Of a DNA stretch of 64,000 nt, positions 33,937-43,528 are shown piece by piece (within the stretch, counting starts at the first letter, position 1; every line of letters starts with the position of its first letter). The stretch is taken from positions 62,001 through 126,000 of the forward strand of contig NZ_JANUFD010000003.1 of the NCBI RefSeq assembly GCF_024807945.1, written 5' to 3'. Origin of the DNA: Pseudomonas sp. JUb42 (lineage in GTDB: Bacteria; Pseudomonadota; Gammaproteobacteria; Pseudomonadales; Pseudomonadaceae). The position numbers and the translations under genes were made by a program. The notes under the pieces are model-generated. The model made no database searches. It saw nothing but the letters and a program-made list of their open reading frames with translations, and had not been told where the DNA came from.

Positions 33937-34868
33937 TGGATAGGCAGACACAGATGTTGTTCATGGGGATCGGCGCCATTCTGCTGCTGGCCTCGTTGAT
34001 TGGCTTCATTCTCAAGCGCCGCGCGGGCAGTGAGCCCAACTCGGTGATCGACAACCTCAATGCCCGGATCAACGCCTGGTGGGTCATGGTGGTGGTGATC
34101 GGCATCGCCTTCTGGCTTGGCTACAGTGCGGTGATCCTGCTGTTCTACGCCGTATCGTTCTACGCCCTGCGCGAGTTCCTGACCCTGACGCCAACCCGGC
34201 GCAGCGATTATCCGGCCCTTGTAGCAGCGTTCTACCTGGCGCTGCCGCTGCAATACATCCTCATCGCCACCAACTGGTATGGGCTGTTCTCGATCTTCAT
34301 TCCGGTCTACGTGTTCCTGCTGCTGCCGATCCTGGCGTCACTGGGCGGTGACAGCACGCACTTTCTGGAGCGAGCCTCGAAGGTACAGTGGGGGCTGATG
34401 ATCGCAGTGTTCTGCGTGTCCTATGTGCCGGCCCTGCTGACCCTGGAAATCCCCGGCTACGAAGGGCGCAACCTGCTGTTGATCGCCTATCTGGTCATCG
34501 TCGTGCAGCTCTCCGACGTGTTGCAATACGTGTGCGGCAAGCTGTTCGGCAAACGCAAGATCGCGCCGAACCTGTCGCCCTCCAAGACCGTTGAAGGCTT
34601 TGTCGGCGGCATCGCCCTGGCTTCACTGATCGGCGGCGCGCTGTGGTGGATCACCCCGTTCAATATCTGGCAATCGACCCTGATCGCCCTGTTGATAAAC
34701 CTGCTCGGTTTTGCCGGTGGCATCGTTATGTCGGCGATCAAGCGCGACCGTGGGGTCAAGGATTGGGGGCATATGATCGAAGGCCACGGCGGCATGCTCG
34801 ATCGCCTGGATTCGGTGTGCTTCGCGGCGCCGATCTTCTTTCACCTTGTGCGCTATTGGTGGACGTGA
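33936..34868 (+). CDS. Phosphatidate cytidylyltransferase-like protein (CdsA family, YnbB-like)
   Basis: The enzyme makes a CDP-diacylglycerol from phosphatidate and CTP in the inner membrane, the activated donor needed by the CDP-alcohol transferase of the same operon. The 310-residue protein has about eight membrane helices and the family signature SAIKRDRGVKDWGHMIEG, then HGGMLDRLDS, with SPSKTVEGFVGG before it. The ATG at 33936 overlaps the preceding stop; a TTG three bases upstream is also in frame. The essential CdsA is normally encoded near dxr and bamA, so this is a second, specialised copy. Confidence 0.92.
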   Translation: MDRQTQMLFMGIGAILLLASLIGFILKRRAGSEPNSVIDNLNARINAWWVMVVVIGIAFWLGYSAVILLFYAVSFYALREFLTLTPTRRSDYPALVAAFYLALPLQYILIATNWYGLFSIFIPVYVFLLLPILASLGGDSTHFLERASKVQWGLMIAVFCVSYVPALLTLEIPGYEGRNLLLIAYLVIVVQLSDVLQYVCGKLFGKRKIAPNLSPSKTVEGFVGGIALASLIGGALWWITPFNIWQSTLIALLINLLGFAGGIVMSAIKRDRGVKDWGHMIEGHGGMLDRLDSVCFAAPIFFHLVRYWWT

Positions 34869-34877
34869 AGCAGCCGC

Positions 34878-34936
34878 AAGCTGCAAGCCTCTAGCTGCAA
34901 GCAAGAGCAAACCGCACCCGCTTTTGCTTGCAGCTT
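34878..34936. repeat. Short direct and inverted repeats after the lipid operon
   Basis: AGCTGCAAGC occurs twice in direct order (34879 and 34893), and AAGCTGCAAGC (34878-34888) has a perfect inverted copy GCTTGCAGCTT at 34926-34936. It can form a stem and probably ends the lipid operon transcript; no T-run is present. Confidence 0.6.
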
Positions 34937-35025
34937 GTAGCTCATCACTTGAAGCTGGTCGCTCCGCGGCCTATATTACGATCATAATTTAATTTCTTGC
35001 GACGAACTTCCCCAGGAGTAAGACC

Positions 35026-36426
35026 ATGAGCAGTTATGACGTTGTCATCATCGGCGGCGGCCCCGGCGGCTATAACGCTGCCATTCGCGCTGGCCAGTTG
35101 GGCCTGTCGGTGGCCTGTGTCGAAGGTCGCGAGACCTTGGGCGGCACTTGCCTGAATGTCGGCTGCATGCCGTCCAAAGCCCTGCTGCACGCCTCCGAGC
35201 TGTACGAAGCCGCTGTGGGCGAGGAATTCGCCAATCTGGGTATCGAGGTCAAGCCGACCCTGAACCTGGCGCAGATGATGAAGCAGAAAGGCGAAAGTGT
35301 GGCGTCCCTGACCAAGGGCATCGAGTTTCTGTTCCGCAAGTACAAGGCCGACTGGATCAAGGGCTGGGGCCGTATCGCCGGGCCGGGCAAGGTCATCGTC
35401 ACCGATGCTGCGGGTGTCGAGACCGAACTGCAGGCCAAGGACATCATCATCGCCACCGGTTCCGAGCCGACCCCGCTGCCAGGGGTAGAGCTCGACCATG
35501 AGCGTATCATCGACTCCACCGGCGCCCTGTCCCTGCCGGAAGTGCCCAAGCACCTGGTGGTGATAGGTGCTGGCGTCATCGGCCTGGAGCTGGGCTCGGT
35601 GTGGCGGCGTCTCGGCGCCAAGGTCACGGTGGTCGAATTTCTCGACCATGTGGCCCACGGCAGCGATCTGGAGGCGGGCAAGACCCTGCAGCGCTCCCTG
35701 ACCCGTCAAGGCATGAGCTTCAAGCTCAGCTCGAAGGTGACCTCAGCGGTCCGCTCGGAAAACAGCGTGACCCTGCGCGTAGAACCGGCTGCCGGCGGCG
35801 AAGCGGAACTGATCGAAGCCGATTACGTACTGGTGTCCATTGGCCGTCGTCCCTATACCAAGGGCCTGGGCCTTGAGACCGTGGGCCTGCAGGTCGACAA
35901 GCGCGGCATGCTGGAGAACAAGGGCCATCGCACCGAAGCACCGAATGTCTGGGTGATCGGTGATGTCACTTCCGGCCCCATGTTGGCGCACAAGGCCGAG
36001 GACGAAGCCCATGTCTGCCTGGAGCGTATTGTCGGCAAGGCGGGCGAGCTGAATTACAACCTGATCCCCGGTGTGATCTACACCCGTCCGGAACTGGCCA
36101 GCGTCGGCAAGACCGAAGAGCAGCTCAAGGCCGAAGGGCGAGCGTACAAGGTCGGCAAGTTCCCGTTCAGCGCCAACAGCCGGGCCAAGATCAACCACGA
36201 GACCGAAGGCTTCGCCAAGGTTCTGGCCGATGAGCGTACCGATGAGGTGCTGGGCGTGCATCTGGTCGGGCCGAGTGCGGGCGAATTGATCGGTGAAGCG
36301 TGCGTGGCTATGGAGTTTGCCGCGTCCTCCGAGGATATCGCGCTGATCTGCCATCCTCACCCGACCCGCTCCGAGGCCCTGCGTCAGGCGGCCATGGGCG
36401 CGAATGGGCATACCACTCAGGCGTAA
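35026..36426 (+). CDS. lpd: Dihydrolipoyl dehydrogenase (E3)
   Basis: This FAD flavoprotein reoxidises dihydrolipoamide with NAD+ in 2-oxoacid dehydrogenase or glycine-cleavage complexes. The 466-residue protein shows the FAD fold VVIIGGGPGGYNAAIRAGQLG, the redox disulfide GGTCLNVGCMPSK, the NAD fold VVIGAGVIGLELGSVWRRLG, VWVIGDVTSGPMLAHKAEDE and the C-terminal catalytic HPHPTRSE. AGGAG lies just upstream of the ATG. It stands alone without E1 or E2 genes, like the lpd3-type copy of other pseudomonads, so it probably serves as a spare or shared E3. Confidence 0.95.
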   Translation: MSSYDVVIIGGGPGGYNAAIRAGQLGLSVACVEGRETLGGTCLNVGCMPSKALLHASELYEAAVGEEFANLGIEVKPTLNLAQMMKQKGESVASLTKGIEFLFRKYKADWIKGWGRIAGPGKVIVTDAAGVETELQAKDIIIATGSEPTPLPGVELDHERIIDSTGALSLPEVPKHLVVIGAGVIGLELGSVWRRLGAKVTVVEFLDHVAHGSDLEAGKTLQRSLTRQGMSFKLSSKVTSAVRSENSVTLRVEPAAGGEAELIEADYVLVSIGRRPYTKGLGLETVGLQVDKRGMLENKGHRTEAPNVWVIGDVTSGPMLAHKAEDEAHVCLERIVGKAGELNYNLIPGVIYTRPELASVGKTEEQLKAEGRAYKVGKFPFSANSRAKINHETEGFAKVLADERTDEVLGVHLVGPSAGELIGEACVAMEFAASSEDIALICHPHPTRSEALRQAAMGANGHTTQA

Positions 36427-36445
36427 GGTGCCCAAACTCGATGTG

Positions 36446-36535
36446 GTGGGAGCGGATTTATCCGCGAAGACGGTATTTCAGTCGATGAAGATTCAGCGAG
36501 TGTACGGGCCCATTCGCGGATGAATCCGCTCCCAC
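36446..36535. repeat. REP doublet downstream of lpd
   Basis: GTGGGAGCGGATT (36446-36458) and AATCCGCTCCCAC (36523-36535) are perfect inverted arms, with inner TCCGCGAA/TTCGCGGA pairing. This is the GTGGGAGC class of Pseudomonas REP pairs. An exact DnaA box (36542-36550) follows directly. Confidence 0.87.
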
Positions 36536-36565
36536 AAAAAGTTATCCACAGCGCTCCAATTGGTA

Positions 36566-37048
36566 TCACCCCGGCAAATGCCCCAACGGCAGCGGTCCAG
36601 GTGACTTGATCACCTGAATCGCAAAGTTGCTGCGGATATCCCGTACCCCCGGCACCTTCAACAGGCTGCCATTGAGAAAGCGCTCATAGCCGCGCAAATC
36701 CGGCACCACGACGTGGAGCAGGAAATCAACCTCCCCCGACACCAGATAAGCGGAAATCACCTCCGGTAACGCCAGTACGGCCAGGCGAAAGCGTTCGGCT
36801 TCGCCTTCGTGATGGCGCTCGACCTTGACCCCGACGAAGACCGTCAAACCCAATCCCACCGCTTCACTGTCCAGCGTGGCCTGATAGCCGCGAATCACCC
36901 CGGCGTCTTCCAGATTACGCACCCGGCGCAGGCAGGGTGAGGCAGACAGACCGATCTCATCGGCCAGTTGCACATTGGTCAGGCGTCCATCCCGTTGCAG
37001 GGCAGCAAGGATTTTGCGGTCGTAGGCATCCAGTTTCGGTGTTGGCAT
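36566..37048 (-). CDS. Lrp/AsnC-family transcriptional regulator
   Basis: This 160-residue regulator has an N-terminal helix-turn-helix (LDAYDRKILAALQRDGRLTNVQLADEIGLSASPCLRRVRNLEDAGVI) and a C-terminal RAM amino-acid-sensing domain (LPEVISAYLVSGEVDFLLHVVVPDLRGYERF). It is divergent from a LysE-type exporter gene across 135 bases that contain a perfect inverted repeat, the classic layout for an amino-acid-responsive exporter switch. The amino acid it senses is unknown. Confidence 0.92.
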   Translation of the reverse strand: MPTPKLDAYDRKILAALQRDGRLTNVQLADEIGLSASPCLRRVRNLEDAGVIRGYQATLDSEAVGLGLTVFVGVKVERHHEGEAERFRLAVLALPEVISAYLVSGEVDFLLHVVVPDLRGYERFLNGSLLKVPGVRDIRSNFAIQVIKSPGPLPLGHLPG

Positions 37049-37071
37049 ATCAGCGCCTTATGACTAATTGG

Positions 37072-37090
37072 ATTGGCAGATTGTGCCAAT
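37072..37090. promoter_or_regulatory. Inverted repeat, candidate Lrp operator
   Basis: ATTGGCA (37072-37078) and TGCCAAT (37084-37090) are perfect inverted arms around a 5-nt centre, 24 bases before the Lrp-type gene and 94 bases before the exporter gene. It could control both. Confidence 0.55.
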
Positions 37091-37183
37091 TCTAGATCTA
37101 TATAGGGTTAAAGACGCAAGCACCTGCCCCGCCCTTGGGCCGTAGAATTTTCCTTCATCGCTTCCTTACCGAGACCTTCGACG

Positions 37184-37813
37184 ATGGAAAATATGGCGCT
37201 CTACCTGACAGCCCTGATTATGATCATCTTGATGCCGGGGCCGGACATGATCCTTCTGTTGCAGACCGGTGCCCGCCAAGGTCGAGCGCTGGCACTGGCC
37301 ACTGCACTGGGCCTGGCACTGGCCCGAGCGGCTCATGTCACCCTTGCAGCACTGGGCCTGGCCACCCTGTTCAAGGCGGCACCCTGGACCTTTGACCTGG
37401 TGCGTTTCGCCGGGGCGGCCTATCTGCTCTGGCTCGGCGTGAAAATGCTCAAGCCCGGCGCCCTTGGCTCCCTCAGTGGTGCGCCACAAGGCAGCGTGCC
37501 ACCTTCATGGCTCGGGGCGATCGGTCGTGGCGTGCTGACCAATCTGCTCAACCCCAAGGCGCTGCTGTTCTGTTCGGTGCTGCTACCGCAATTCATCGAT
37601 CCGAACGGCGCTGCCGTTAGCGTGCAATTCGCCACCTTGGGCGTGATTCTGGTGCTGCTTGCACTGCTGTTCGACTGCGCCTATGCCCTGGTCGGCGACA
37701 GCCTGGGCCGCTGGCTTGAACGCAGCCCTTCGGCACGGCGGATCCAGCAATGGCTGTTTGGCGGCTTGTTGATCGGTTTCGCTGTACGTCTGGCATTTAT
37801 TCAGCAGGCATAA
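37184..37813 (+). CDS. LysE/RhtB-family amino acid exporter
   Basis: This 209-residue inner-membrane protein has about six hydrophobic helices and the family start [25 protein letters not shown], with [15 protein letters not shown] and [14 protein letters not shown] in the middle. It exports amino acids or related compounds by proton exchange. Its divergent Lrp-type neighbour probably induces it when the substrate is abundant. The start at 37184 ([11 protein letters not shown]) has two close Met choices. Confidence 0.92.
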   Translation: MENMALYLTALIMIILMPGPDMILLLQTGARQGRALALATALGLALARAAHVTLAALGLATLFKAAPWTFDLVRFAGAAYLLWLGVKMLKPGALGSLSGAPQGSVPPSWLGAIGRGVLTNLLNPKALLFCSVLLPQFIDPNGAAVSVQFATLGVILVLLALLFDCAYALVGDSLGRWLERSPSARRIQQWLFGGLLIGFAVRLAFIQQA

Positions 37814-38012
37814 GCCGGTAAACCGGCGTCTGCGGCATATGCCTTGCAAGTCTCTGAGACCTCACAAAAAACCTCCGTTTGCGACTTTTTTGCCTTTTTT
37901 TCGAACCGGATGCAGAGTTTGTTATCTGTTGTGGGTAACTTGCGTTCGGCAAGGAGTCGTTGGCGCGTTCTGTGTGCAGGAAGCACAAGCATTATTCAGA
38001 GGCTTCACGTTT

Positions 38013-39647
38013 ATGAATCGCAGGAATCTCCTCAAAGCATCCATGGCATTGGCGGCCTACAGCAGTTTGCCTGCCAGCGGGCTATTTGCCGCCCGTGCCC
38101 TGGCAGCCGCCGCCGACGGTGAAATCGAGCACTTTGACTTCGAGGGCCTGCAAGCCCAGGCCAAGCAACTGGCCAGTAACGCTTACGTCAGCACCAAACA
38201 GGCCTTGCCTCCTGTGCTGGCCAATATGACACCGCAGCAGTTCAACGCCATCAAGTACGACGCCGGGCATTCGCTGTGGCATGACGTGCAGGGCCAGTTG
38301 GATGTGCATTTCTTCCACGTCGGCGCCGGTTTCAAGACGCCGGTGCGTATGTACAGCGTCGATCCGGCGAGCCGCCAGGCCCGTGAGGTGCACTTCCGTA
38401 CCGACCTGTTCAACTATGACAACAGCGGCATCGACAAAACCCAGCTCAAGGGCGCGGGCGATCTGGGCTTTGCCGGGTTCAAGCTGTTCCAGGCGCCGGA
38501 AATCGCCATCAACGACATTCTGTCATTCCTTGGCGCCAGCTATTTCCGCGCCATCGACAGCAACAAGCAATACGGCCTGTCAGCCCGCGGCCTGGCCATC
38601 GACACCTATTCCTCCAAGGGCAAGGAGGAGTTTCCCGACTTCACCAAGTTCTGGTTCGAAACGCCGACCAAAGACGCGACCCGCTTCGTGGTCTACGCCC
38701 TGCTCGACTCGCCGAGCGCGACCGGCGCCTATCGTTTTGACATCGATTGCCAGGCCAACCAGGTGGTGATGGATATCGACGCCCATATCAATGCCCGCGC
38801 CGATATCGAGCAGATGGGCATCGCCACCATGACCAGCATGTTCAGCTGCGGCACCCATGAACGGCGTATGTGCGACACCATCCACCCGGAAATCCATGAC
38901 TCGGACCGCCTGGCCATGTGGCGCGGCAATGGCGAGTGGATCTGCCGCCCGCTGAACAACCCGCTGCGTCTGCAGTTCAATACCTTCACCGACAAAGACC
39001 CGAAAGGTTTTGGCCTGGTGCAGACCGATCATAAGTTTGAGACCTATCAGGACACCGTCGACTGGTATCACCGTCGCCCGAGCCTATGGGTCGAGCCGAC
39101 GACCCCGTGGGGCGAAGGCTCGGTGGATCTGATGGAACTGCCCACCACCGGCGAAACGCTGGATAACATCGTGGTGTTCTGGAACCCCAAGAAGGCGATA
39201 AAGGCCGGCGACAGCCTCAACTATGGCTACAAGCTGTACTGGAGCCCGCTGCCGCCCGTGAGTACACCGCTGGCCCAGGTCAACGCAACACGTTCGGGCA
39301 TGGGCGGCTTTATCGAAGGCTGGGCGCCAGGTGAGCATTATCCTGATGTGTGGGCCCGGCGCTTTGCCGTGGACTTCAGCGGTGGCGGTCTGGATCGCTT
39401 GCCTGAAGGTACGTCCATCGATCCGGTAGTGACCGTCTCGGGCGGAGAAGTCAAAGACTTCAACGTCTTGGCACTGCCGAATATCAAGGGCTTCCGCGTA
39501 ACCTTCGACTGGTATCCGACCAGCGATTCGGTGGATCCGGTGGAAATGCGCATGTTCATCCGCACCCAGGACCGCACCCTGAGCGAAACCTGGCTGTACC
39601 AGTACTTCCCGCCAGCGCCGGACAAGCGTCGGTATACCTATAACTGA
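38013..39647 (+). CDS. opgD: Glucan biosynthesis protein D (OpgD/MdoD)
   Basis: This periplasmic protein shapes the backbone of osmoregulated periplasmic glucans. The 544-residue length fits OpgD. It begins with a twin-arginine signal ([20 protein letters not shown], cleavage near [11 protein letters not shown]), then the MdoG/OpgD beta-sandwich domain from [13 protein letters not shown], with [36 protein letters not shown], and the C-terminal region [18 protein letters not shown]. The start at 38013 is fixed by the Tat signal; the open frame extends to 37839 with unrelated residues. The partner glycosyltransferase is not in the window. Confidence 0.95.
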   Translation: MNRRNLLKASMALAAYSSLPASGLFAARALAAAADGEIEHFDFEGLQAQAKQLASNAYVSTKQALPPVLANMTPQQFNAIKYDAGHSLWHDVQGQLDVHFFHVGAGFKTPVRMYSVDPASRQAREVHFRTDLFNYDNSGIDKTQLKGAGDLGFAGFKLFQAPEIAINDILSFLGASYFRAIDSNKQYGLSARGLAIDTYSSKGKEEFPDFTKFWFETPTKDATRFVVYALLDSPSATGAYRFDIDCQANQVVMDIDAHINARADIEQMGIATMTSMFSCGTHERRMCDTIHPEIHDSDRLAMWRGNGEWICRPLNNPLRLQFNTFTDKDPKGFGLVQTDHKFETYQDTVDWYHRRPSLWVEPTTPWGEGSVDLMELPTTGETLDNIVVFWNPKKAIKAGDSLNYGYKLYWSPLPPVSTPLAQVNATRSGMGGFIEGWAPGEHYPDVWARRFAVDFSGGGLDRLPEGTSIDPVVTVSGGEVKDFNVLALPNIKGFRVTFDWYPTSDSVDPVEMRMFIRTQDRTLSETWLYQYFPPAPDKRRYTYN

Positions 39648-39669
39648 TGCCGCACTGGTGGTGACTGAC

Positions 39670-39699
39670 CCGTAGGAGCGGCTTCAACCGCTCCTACGG
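39670..39699. terminator. Perfect hairpin after opgD
   Basis: CCGTAGGAGCGG (39670-39681) and CCGCTCCTACGG (39688-39699) form a perfect 12-bp stem with loop CTTCAA. The sequence is of the GTAGGAGC REP type, so it may be a single REP unit acting as a transcript end. Confidence 0.75.
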
Positions 39700-39773
39700 T
39701 TGATAGCGTGTTTAGCGTCATTTTTTAATCTATATAAAAATCAATCGACTAAATATCCATTCTTTTTACAAGG

Positions 39774-39796
39774 CCAAAATATCGCTGATATTTTGG
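39774..39796. repeat. AT-rich perfect inverted repeat before the polysaccharide genes
   Basis: CCAAAATATC (39774-39783) and GATATTTTGG (39787-39796) are perfect 10-bp arms with a 3-nt centre. It lies 146 bases before the next start in a very AT-rich stretch (39720-39800) and could be an operator or a second terminator for opgD. Confidence 0.5.
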
Positions 39797-39941
39797 CGGA
39801 TTATTTGACAGCCTCGTCTTATCAGGCTGTTATTGCCCCTGTCTCATCCCACTCCCCAACTGCCAATTGACCGCCCTGCGCCGGCGATGGGCGGTAGCGT
39901 TGCCGATCTCTTCCTGAACGCTCTATCGAGGGCACCCTTCT

Positions 39942-41255
39942 ATGTTGCTGAACGCCGCAAACGGCGCCGGGCAGGCACCGTCGAGCCTGTCTGTGCGCAA
40001 ATCGACCCTGATCGCCGGGATCGCCATCAGCCTGATTCTGGTCGAGACCTTCTCCGGAGCACTGCGTTTTTTCTTCGATCTGGCCGGTATTTCCGCTGTG
40101 CTCTACCTGCCCAAAGTCGCTTGCGTGGCGCTGTTTCTCCTTGAACTCAGCGCCCTGAGAGCCAACCGTATCCTGTGGCTGTGCCTGCCCCTGTTGCTGC
40201 TCTCGGCATCTCTGGCGATGCTGCATGGCGCCAGCCTGAACAATCTCGGCTTCAGTCTGTTTATCGTCGGCCCTCTACTGTTCGGCCTGGTCTGCGGCCA
40301 ATACCTGCTGCTGCATCAAAGGCTGCTCGGCTGGGTCATTGGCCTGTGCCTGCTGGCGTCGTGGATCGGCATCGGTCTGGACAAATTCACCGTCGTGCCG
40401 TGGAAGGGGTACGCCTACAGCCTCGGCGAAGTGGAACTCAGCGCCAATACCGCCTGGAGCGCCGACTCCCAGGACCGCATCGCCGGCTTCGCCCGGGTCT
40501 CGGGTTCGCTGTCGCTGCTCATCGCTATCTACACCCTGTACCTGGCGCTGATCATTCGCTCGCGCCTGCTATGGTTACTGCTGTGTGGCGCCAGCTTCTA
40601 CGGCATCCTGCTGACCACCAGCAAGGCGCCAGCCGTCGCCTTCGTCGCTACGCTGGCGCTGTTGCCCGTGCTGCACTTTTACTGGACCCGCCGGGTCCTG
40701 TTGACGCTTGCAGTGCTGATGGGGATAGCCCTGCCGCTGATTGGCTTAATGAATGACTTCGACAGCAATCTGATCTACAGCGACGGCCCGCTTTCTTCGC
40801 TGTACGACCGCATGATCAACACCTGGCCCAATGTCGTGCGGGCCATGGAAAGCCAGGGCTGGGTTATCTCGGGGGCTGGTTTCGGTCTGGTCGGCAGTTC
40901 CCTTGCGCCGTTCCCGGTGCCGGACGCACAAGATCTGCAAGTGTCCGACAACGCGGCGATCTATCTGTGGTGCACTTTTGGTGCGGCGGGCCTGCTGCTT
41001 TATCTCGCGCAAATCCAACTGATGTTTGCCTTGAGCGACGATCAGACTGGAACCGGCCGCGCACTGTTGAGCATCATCTTCTGCGTTTGCCTGATCAGTT
41101 GGACCACCGATGTCTTCGAGTCCAGCATCGCCAGCCTGTTTATCGGGGTCGGTATCAGCCTGGCGATAGCTTCGCGCGATGTCGCCAGCCCCTCCGCGCA
41201 ACGCCCTCAGGATCTGCCTGAGCTGACCGCCCTGCCGGGCTTGCAGGGAGCATGA
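39942..41255 (+). CDS. Polytopic O-antigen ligase/polymerase-like membrane protein
   Basis: This 437-residue protein has about eleven hydrophobic segments and a large periplasmic loop (WKGYAYSLGEVELSANTAWSADSQDRIAGFARVSG), the layout of Wzy/WaaL O-antigen ligase-polymerase proteins. The GFARVSGSLS and LLTTSKAPAVAF segments resemble conserved spots of that group. It overlaps the next gene, a secreted glycosidase, by four bases. Together they may polymerise and trim an exopolysaccharide. The family assignment rests on topology and context and is not certain. Confidence 0.7.
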   Translation: MLLNAANGAGQAPSSLSVRKSTLIAGIAISLILVETFSGALRFFFDLAGISAVLYLPKVACVALFLLELSALRANRILWLCLPLLLLSASLAMLHGASLNNLGFSLFIVGPLLFGLVCGQYLLLHQRLLGWVIGLCLLASWIGIGLDKFTVVPWKGYAYSLGEVELSANTAWSADSQDRIAGFARVSGSLSLLIAIYTLYLALIIRSRLLWLLLCGASFYGILLTTSKAPAVAFVATLALLPVLHFYWTRRVLLTLAVLMGIALPLIGLMNDFDSNLIYSDGPLSSLYDRMINTWPNVVRAMESQGWVISGAGFGLVGSSLAPFPVPDAQDLQVSDNAAIYLWCTFGAAGLLLYLAQIQLMFALSDDQTGTGRALLSIIFCVCLISWTTDVFESSIASLFIGVGISLAIASRDVASPSAQRPQDLPELTALPGLQGA

Positions 41256-42547
41256 AACAAATGAAGCACAAAGCGCTGCACGTCCTTGCCTGGGCCTGTG
41301 CCAGTTGGTTTGTGGCGCAACCGGCACAGGCCCAGGAGCCGTTCATCGTCGGCGTCGTCACCCACTTCATGAATGACGAAGCACCACCGTTGCCACGTCT
41401 GCGCCTGGCTGCGGCAGCCGGTATCAACTCGGCCCGGGACGCGCCGTACTGGTCCAGCGCCGAGACGGCCCTCGGCCAGTGGCGCGTCGTTCCCGGCTGG
41501 CGTACATGGCTCAGCGGCGGCGTGGATCTGAACATGACGCCCATGGCTATCCTGTGTTTCAGCACCTGGTTCCATAACAACATCAAACCCAGCGAACCCC
41601 AGGTCAAACCCGGCTATCTGCAATATGTCGACTACGCGACAAGGCAACTGGGCGCGGGCGTCGGCTTCTATGAGATCTGGAACGAGTGGGACCTGGGCAA
41701 CGATCCCAAGGATCCGGCCCTGAGCGCCGACTACGCCGCCCTGGTGCGCGACACTGCCCCCATCGTAAGGCGCAATAGCCCGCAGTCTACGATTCTGGCC
41801 GGCTCCATTACGTCCCATGGTATGCGTGGCGGCTTTGCCGAGCGCCTGATCGATGACGGTGTACTGAATTGGGTCGACGGCCTGTCGCTGCACCCCTATG
41901 TGCATTGCGCAAACGGCGAGAACGCCACACCCGAAGGCTGGATCAAGTGGATGCGCAGCTACTCGCAGAAATTGACCAACAAGGTCGGCCGGGAAGTCCC
42001 TCTCTATCTGACCGAGATGAGCTGGCCGAGCCATCAGGGCAACTGCGGCAATACACCGGTTACTCAGGCCGCCTATCTGGGCCGAGCCTACTTTCTCGCG
42101 CGCACTCTGCCGGCGATCAAGGGTATGTGGTGGTACGACCTGATCGATGACGGTGTGGATAAGTCCAATCAGGAACATCATTTCGGCCTGCTTGAGTACG
42201 GCACACTCAAGCCCAAGCCCGCCTATGGCGTGATGCAGGCGGTAGCGCCTGTGGTGCGGGACTTTCGCTATGACGCCCAGGCCAGTCGCCAGGGCGCAGA
42301 GGTCTATATGCTGTATTTCGACAAAGGTCCCGAGCGAGTCCTCGCAGCCTGGACCACGGGCTATACCCGCACCGAATCATTGATCAGCCCGACACCGCAG
42401 AGTGGTGCCGTGCGTTACGTCGATACCGCAGCGCCAAACAAGGGCCAGCAAACCGGCCCGGACTGGAGCTGCAACGCTGGCAAATGTACCGTCCCCTTGA
42501 GCCTGAACGGCTTTGTGAAAATCATCAGCCTGGGATCCGACGGCTGA
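41252..42547 (+). CDS. Secreted glycoside hydrolase, clan GH-A (PslG/GH39-like)
   Basis: The 431-residue protein has a signal peptide (MKHKALHVLAWACASWFVAQPAQA, from a Met four residues inside) and a TIM-barrel glycosidase domain. The acid/base Glu is in FYEIWNEWDLG and the nucleophile Glu in PLYLTEMSWPS, the two strand ends expected of clan GH-A. DGLSLHPYVHC adds a conserved His. A small C-terminal beta domain (about 345-431) follows. It is coupled (ATGA-type overlap) to the polymerase-like gene, recalling PslG in the Psl operon. Substrate unknown. Confidence 0.83.
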   Translation: MKQMKHKALHVLAWACASWFVAQPAQAQEPFIVGVVTHFMNDEAPPLPRLRLAAAAGINSARDAPYWSSAETALGQWRVVPGWRTWLSGGVDLNMTPMAILCFSTWFHNNIKPSEPQVKPGYLQYVDYATRQLGAGVGFYEIWNEWDLGNDPKDPALSADYAALVRDTAPIVRRNSPQSTILAGSITSHGMRGGFAERLIDDGVLNWVDGLSLHPYVHCANGENATPEGWIKWMRSYSQKLTNKVGREVPLYLTEMSWPSHQGNCGNTPVTQAAYLGRAYFLARTLPAIKGMWWYDLIDDGVDKSNQEHHFGLLEYGTLKPKPAYGVMQAVAPVVRDFRYDAQASRQGAEVYMLYFDKGPERVLAAWTTGYTRTESLISPTPQSGAVRYVDTAAPNKGQQTGPDWSCNAGKCTVPLSLNGFVKIISLGSDG

Positions 42548-42634
42548 CACCTGACTTTTCGGCGCCAGGGATATTTATCACACTGCTGCCATTTGCAACT
42601 GCTAGTGTTTTGCCACTACCCAAGGGAGTGGATC

Positions 42635-43444
42635 ATGAACCTTCGTCAATACCTGTGCGGATGTGCGCTGGCCTGGCTATCGGCGATAGCGCCATTGCAG
42701 GCCGCGCCTTTTGTGGCGGGCGGCAGTGAGTGGCGCCCCTTCAGTTATGCCGATGAAACAGGCGAACTGCATGGAGTATCCATCGACATTGCCCGCCGGA
42801 TATTGCAGCTCTCGGATGTGGACGTGCGCTTCGTCTCCTATCCGGTCAACCGCCTGCAAGCCATGTTGAGCCGCGACCAGATCGACCTCAACTATGCCGA
42901 CTCCCCGCAATGGAACAGCGCTGAAGACCTGCGCCGCTTCCAGTTCTCCATTCCCTACTTGAATGTCCGCGAGCATCTCTACTTCCTCGCCGGCAACCCA
43001 TTGCGCGACAAACCCCTTGAACACCTGCAAGGCATGACCGTGGGCATGGTCCGCGGCTACACCTATCGCACCCTCGACCCTGCGTTCGCCGACAACCGCC
43101 TGAGCAAACTGGAAGTTTCCCAGGACACCGCCCTGCTCAGCCTGCTGCAGAGCGGCCGAGTCGACGCCGTAGCCATGGTCGATGATCTATTTGACTACCT
43201 CATCGTCAAGCAACGCGTCGACCCCGCCGCCTTCGGCCGTGGCGCGCTGCTCAGTGATGCGCCCCTGGGGATAAAAGTACAGCCCGAACACGCCGACCTG
43301 CTGCCCAGGATAAACGCAGCAATCAAGGGTTTGGTCGCCAGTGGTGAAGTCGAACGCATCCGCAAAAGCTACCTGCCCATCGATCAGGAGCGGGATATGG
43401 CTTGTGATAGCGGGGCTGGCTGCTCGGTAACACCCAAGCGCTGA
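42635..43444 (+). CDS. Periplasmic solute-binding protein, family 3 (amino-acid type)
   Basis: This 269-residue protein has a signal peptide (MNLRQYLCGCALAWLSAIAPLQA) and a type II binding fold of the SBP_bac_3 family: GGSEWRPFSYADETGELHGVSIDIARRIL, LSRDQIDLNYADSPQW, GMTVGMVRGYTYRTLD and LLQSGRVDAVAMVDDL. No transporter genes are adjacent, so it may act as an orphan sensor or share a permease. AAGGGAG lies seven bases before the ATG at 42635. Confidence 0.87.
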   Translation: MNLRQYLCGCALAWLSAIAPLQAAPFVAGGSEWRPFSYADETGELHGVSIDIARRILQLSDVDVRFVSYPVNRLQAMLSRDQIDLNYADSPQWNSAEDLRRFQFSIPYLNVREHLYFLAGNPLRDKPLEHLQGMTVGMVRGYTYRTLDPAFADNRLSKLEVSQDTALLSLLQSGRVDAVAMVDDLFDYLIVKQRVDPAAFGRGALLSDAPLGIKVQPEHADLLPRINAAIKGLVASGEVERIRKSYLPIDQERDMACDSGAGCSVTPKR

Positions 43445-43528
43445 GCCATCCACCTGTGGATAAATCAACGCCCTTTGCTATATTCGGCCATTCCTGAGCA
43501 CGCAGCAGTGACTATCACCGGAGCCTTC

